This document shows, in pieces, positions 61,706-64,000 of a stretch of 64,000 bases of DNA (positions are counted from its first letter, which is position 1; every line of letters begins with the position of its first letter). Source of the stretch: Brevundimonas sp. NIBR10. GTDB taxonomy: Bacteria; Pseudomonadota; Alphaproteobacteria; Caulobacterales; Caulobacteraceae. Location: assembly GCF_027912515.1 (NCBI RefSeq), contig NZ_CP115464.1, positions 2,046,001 through 2,110,000 of the forward strand, in the 5' to 3' direction. The notes under the pieces were generated by a model. The model worked only from the letters and a program-made list of their open reading frames with translations, did not search any database and was not told the DNA's origin. The position numbers and the translations under genes are program-made.

Positions 61706-63772
61706 ATGACCGATCTCGTTCCCGTCATCACCCCCGCCTCTCGTCCAGTGGCTATCGTCCAACGCGACGAACGCACGATCCGCCTCGGCGACCTCGGCAT
61801 CGCGCACGAAAACCTGCGCCATGGCGAACCGCCGGATGAGGACATTCCCAACCTGGCTGCGACCCTGCGCGCGGCCGGCCAGCTGCAGCGCCTGACCGTG
61901 CGACCCGGCCGCGGCAAGAAGGAAGATCCCTGGATGGCGCTGGACGGTCGCCGCCGGTGCCTGGCGTTCGGTTTACTGCTGGAAGCCGGAGAGATCGACG
62001 ACGACTATCCGGTCGAGGTCTATGTCGAAACCGACCCCGCCCGCCAGGCGGCGGCCGTCCTTTTGACCAACACCGCCGTTCCGGTCCATGTCGCCGACGT
62101 CATCGCCGCCATCGGCCGGATGCTGAAGTCGAAGCTGACCATCCCCGTCATCGCGACGGCCCTGGGGTATGCGGAGGTCGAGATCAAGCGCCTGGCCGCC
62201 CTGGCCGGGCTTCCGTCCGCCGCTCTGGGCGCCCTGAAGTCCGGGAAGATGACGCTGAAGCAGGCGAGGCTTCTGGCGCGCCTGCCGGACAAGGCCGAGC
62301 AGGAGGCGATGGCTGAAGCGGCGATGGAAGGCCGCGGCTTCCAGGACTGGCGGATCATCGAGAAGCTCGATGACAGCCGGGTGACGACCCGCGATCGTCG
62401 CTGTGCCCTAGTCGATCCTGGGTCCTACGGAACCGCAGGCGGGCGCACCGAGGCCGACCTGTTCGGCGAACTGGCCCCGGTTCTGCTCGATCCGGACATC
62501 CTGACCGGTCTGTGGCTGGCCCGCGCCCGCGGCATCGCGGCCGTATTCGAAGCCGAGGGGATGGTCGTCCATGTGACGGCCGGGCCGGAGCCCGACCTGC
62601 CCGAGGACCTGGAGGCGCTCGGCTATGTCTACGGCGGGTCGCTGCCTCCCGAGGAGATGTCGCGCTACCGCGCCCAGCGCGAAGTCTACAACGACCGGGC
62701 CGAGGCGGTGCGTCTGGCTCTGCAAGCGACCGCCACGCCCGACGTCGCCGATCTGGCCATTGTCGACATGATCCATGCGCGGATCGCCGCCGACCAGACC
62801 GGATGCGGAGGCCGGGGCGTCACCACAATGGTTCTTTGGCCGGCCTCCGGCACGGGGGTGGATATCCGCTGCTACACGCCAGAGGAACCGGAGCCCGAGG
62901 TCGGACCTGAAGACGAAGGGGCTACGCTGCGCCTCTCCGCGCCGCCGGCCTATGTCGCGCCCGCTGTCGAAGCGGCCGATCCCGACACGGACGGGGTCAA
63001 CCACGCCCTTCACGGCGTGCGCACCGACGTCGCCACGCGAGGTCTCATCCGCGCGCTCGCCGACGACCCCGGCGCGGCCCTGACCGCCCTGATCGCCCGA
63101 CTCTTCACGGTCCTGGTGCTGCGCACGCGGATCGCGCGCTCGGACTCCGCCCTGGCCATCCTCGCAACCGGCTTCAATCCGGCGGGAGGGCGGGTGATCG
63201 AGAGCCTGGACGGCGAGGTCCGCCGGAGGCTCGACGACCGCCGGGCCGCCTTCGAGGCCTCCGGCGACACCGTCATCGGCTGGATCCATGGCCTGCCGCA
63301 CGGCGAGAAGATGGGACTGCTGGCGGAGCTGACCGCGATCAGTCTCGACGTCCGGGAGGAACGGACCTCCCTGATCCGCGGCGCCGCGCGGTCCGAGGCG
63401 ACGGAGCTGGCGGCGCTCTGCGCTGCCGACATCACCCTGCACTGGACGCCCGATGCGCCCTTCCTGCAGCCCCATTCCAAGGGGCTGTTGCTTGGGATGC
63501 TGGAGACGATGGGCGCCGGGGACGAACGCGCGAAGTCGCTCAGGAAGACCGAACTGGTCGATTGGGTGGCGGAACAGGCGGCGTCCCGGACCTGGGCGCC
63601 GGCAAGCCTGTCGTTCGCGGCCGCCCCCGGCGATGAGGCCGGCATAACGCCCGACGGTCCGGATGAAAAGGACGGCGCCGAGGTTGCGGACGACTGGTCG
63701 GAGGACGACGGGGTCGGCGCCTTCGCGGTCACGCCTGCCGGAGAGGCGGCGCTCGAACCTCACGCCGCCTGA
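61706..63772 (+). CDS. long ParB/Srx-type nuclease-domain protein
   Basis: 688 residues. The ParB-like N-terminal domain (NLAATLRAAGQLQRLTVRPG ... WMALDGRRRCLAFGLLLEAGEID ... VLLTNTAVPVHVADVIAAIGRML) is followed by an HTH (IATALGYAEVEIKRLAALAGLP) and a long C-terminal part of unknown fold. Proteins of this length with ParB domains are typical of alphaproteobacterial plasmids and ICEs and are not chromosome ParB. They may act in maintenance or gene control of the element. Confidence 0.9.
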   Translation: MTDLVPVITPASRPVAIVQRDERTIRLGDLGIAHENLRHGEPPDEDIPNLAATLRAAGQLQRLTVRPGRGKKEDPWMALDGRRRCLAFGLLLEAGEIDDDYPVEVYVETDPARQAAAVLLTNTAVPVHVADVIAAIGRMLKSKLTIPVIATALGYAEVEIKRLAALAGLPSAALGALKSGKMTLKQARLLARLPDKAEQEAMAEAAMEGRGFQDWRIIEKLDDSRVTTRDRRCALVDPGSYGTAGGRTEADLFGELAPVLLDPDILTGLWLARARGIAAVFEAEGMVVHVTAGPEPDLPEDLEALGYVYGGSLPPEEMSRYRAQREVYNDRAEAVRLALQATATPDVADLAIVDMIHARIAADQTGCGGRGVTTMVLWPASGTGVDIRCYTPEEPEPEVGPEDEGATLRLSAPPAYVAPAVEAADPDTDGVNHALHGVRTDVATRGLIRALADDPGAALTALIARLFTVLVLRTRIARSDSALAILATGFNPAGGRVIESLDGEVRRRLDDRRAAFEASGDTVIGWIHGLPHGEKMGLLAELTAISLDVREERTSLIRGAARSEATELAALCAADITLHWTPDAPFLQPHSKGLLLGMLETMGAGDERAKSLRKTELVDWVAEQAASRTWAPASLSFAAAPGDEAGITPDGPDEKDGAEVADDWSEDDGVGAFAVTPAGEAALEPHAA

Positions 63773-63790
63773 TCGTCCGGTGATCTGCGC

Positions 63791-63820
63791 ACGCCGCCCT
63801 GGTCCTCGCCGGGGCGGCGT
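63791..63820 (+). terminator. GC-rich hairpin after the parB-like gene
   Basis: A perfect 9-base stem (63791-63799 with 63812-63820) and 12-base loop follow the stop by 18 bases. There is no T tract, so it may be a weak terminator or an mRNA end stabiliser. Confidence 0.45.
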
Positions 63821-63933
63821 CGTCATTCGGCCGTCGCGACCGTGTCGGGAAGGCCGGAGGAAGGGCGGGGCGACGCGAGCCTGGAGGACCGAGAGGGAGG
63901 CGCCCTCCGCTCCAGGCGACCGGAGTCTTTCTC

Positions 63934-64000
63934 ATGCCCTCGACCCCCACCCTGTCCCTCTTCGCCGACGCTGCGCCGATCGACGCGCCCGCCAACATCC
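63934..64000 (+). CDS. 5' end of a gene running off the window
   Basis: ATG at 63934 followed by PSTPTLSLFADAAPIDAPAN, open to the window edge (22 codons). CGGAG at 63921-63925 is upstream. In similar alphaproteobacterial modules the next gene is often a very large strawberry-notch/SNF2-like protein, and this N-terminus would suit it, but 22 codons cannot prove that. Confidence 0.5.
   Translation, partial: MPSTPTLSLFADAAPIDAPANI

Noticed and set aside
62408..63826. 472-codon frame opposite the ParB-like gene
   Set aside because: The sense strand has ParB and HTH motifs; the antisense frame is Arg/Gly-rich only.

Overview
The window is high-GC DNA with GTGA/ATGA stop-start overlaps, frequent GTG and TTG starts, TonB-dependent uptake, HWE-type kinases and a MucR/Ros regulator. 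Together these suggest an alphaproteobacterium, most likely Caulobacteraceae (Brevundimonas- or Caulobacter-like). This is inference from gene content; no rRNA or tRNA gene was seen. The whole window looks like accessory or variable genome: metal resistance, many signalling proteins, IS elements, decayed genes and a plasmid/ICE-like right end.

Layout. 1-4160: a copper/metal block. Plus-strand genes encode a His/Met-rich CopC-like protein, a small Cys-rich protein and an NTF2-like protein. They converge with copC-copD and a CnrYXH-like anti-sigma/sensor/ECF sigma trio. 4161-14260: signalling genes (an MHYT-PAS-HWE kinase broken at a nine-base homopolymer, a GAF-PAS hybrid kinase, a DUF4118 kinase, a lone receiver), stress-type envelope genes and a frameshifted TadG-like gene. 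14343-18526: an IS3 relic, the TIGR02587/TIGR02588 membrane pair, AlkB and DksA-type proteins and a GNAT pseudogene. 19508-22731: a KaiC-like ATPase overlapping a pseudoreceiver hybrid kinase. 24433-26938: a complete IS21-family element with a 9-bp target duplication inside a 67-codon gene. 27201-31399: small and broken genes, a MucR homologue lacking zinc ligands, and a second lone receiver. 31509-33566: HupE/UreJ and DUF4198 metal-uptake genes. 33574-41001: a partial type II secretion set (gspG, gspC, gspD), a DUF4331 protein, a TonB-like protein and a zinc metallopeptidase. 41710-45162: a TonB-dependent siderophore-type receptor with PepSY proteins behind a possible Fur site. 45644-48524: a second KaiC-pseudoreceiver kinase cassette plus a receiver. 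49114-56151: a CzcCBA-type metal efflux operon with a His-rich leader gene and a truncated acyltransferase. 57262-59504: LysR, tautomerase and alpha/beta hydrolase. 60046-64000: RadC-like, Toprim-like and ParB-like genes, the kind of module carried by plasmids and integrative elements.

How it fits together. Three metal systems (cop, czc, HupE/DUF4198) and one iron-uptake system surround two copies of a KaiC-pseudoreceiver-kinase cassette, which is the most interesting signalling unit here. Other notable items are two copies of a 48-residue membrane protein with an invariant N-terminus, dispersed non-IS repeats, and an unusually high number of frameshifted small genes. The frameshifts are either real decay or uncorrected indels, and this affects how several entries should be read.
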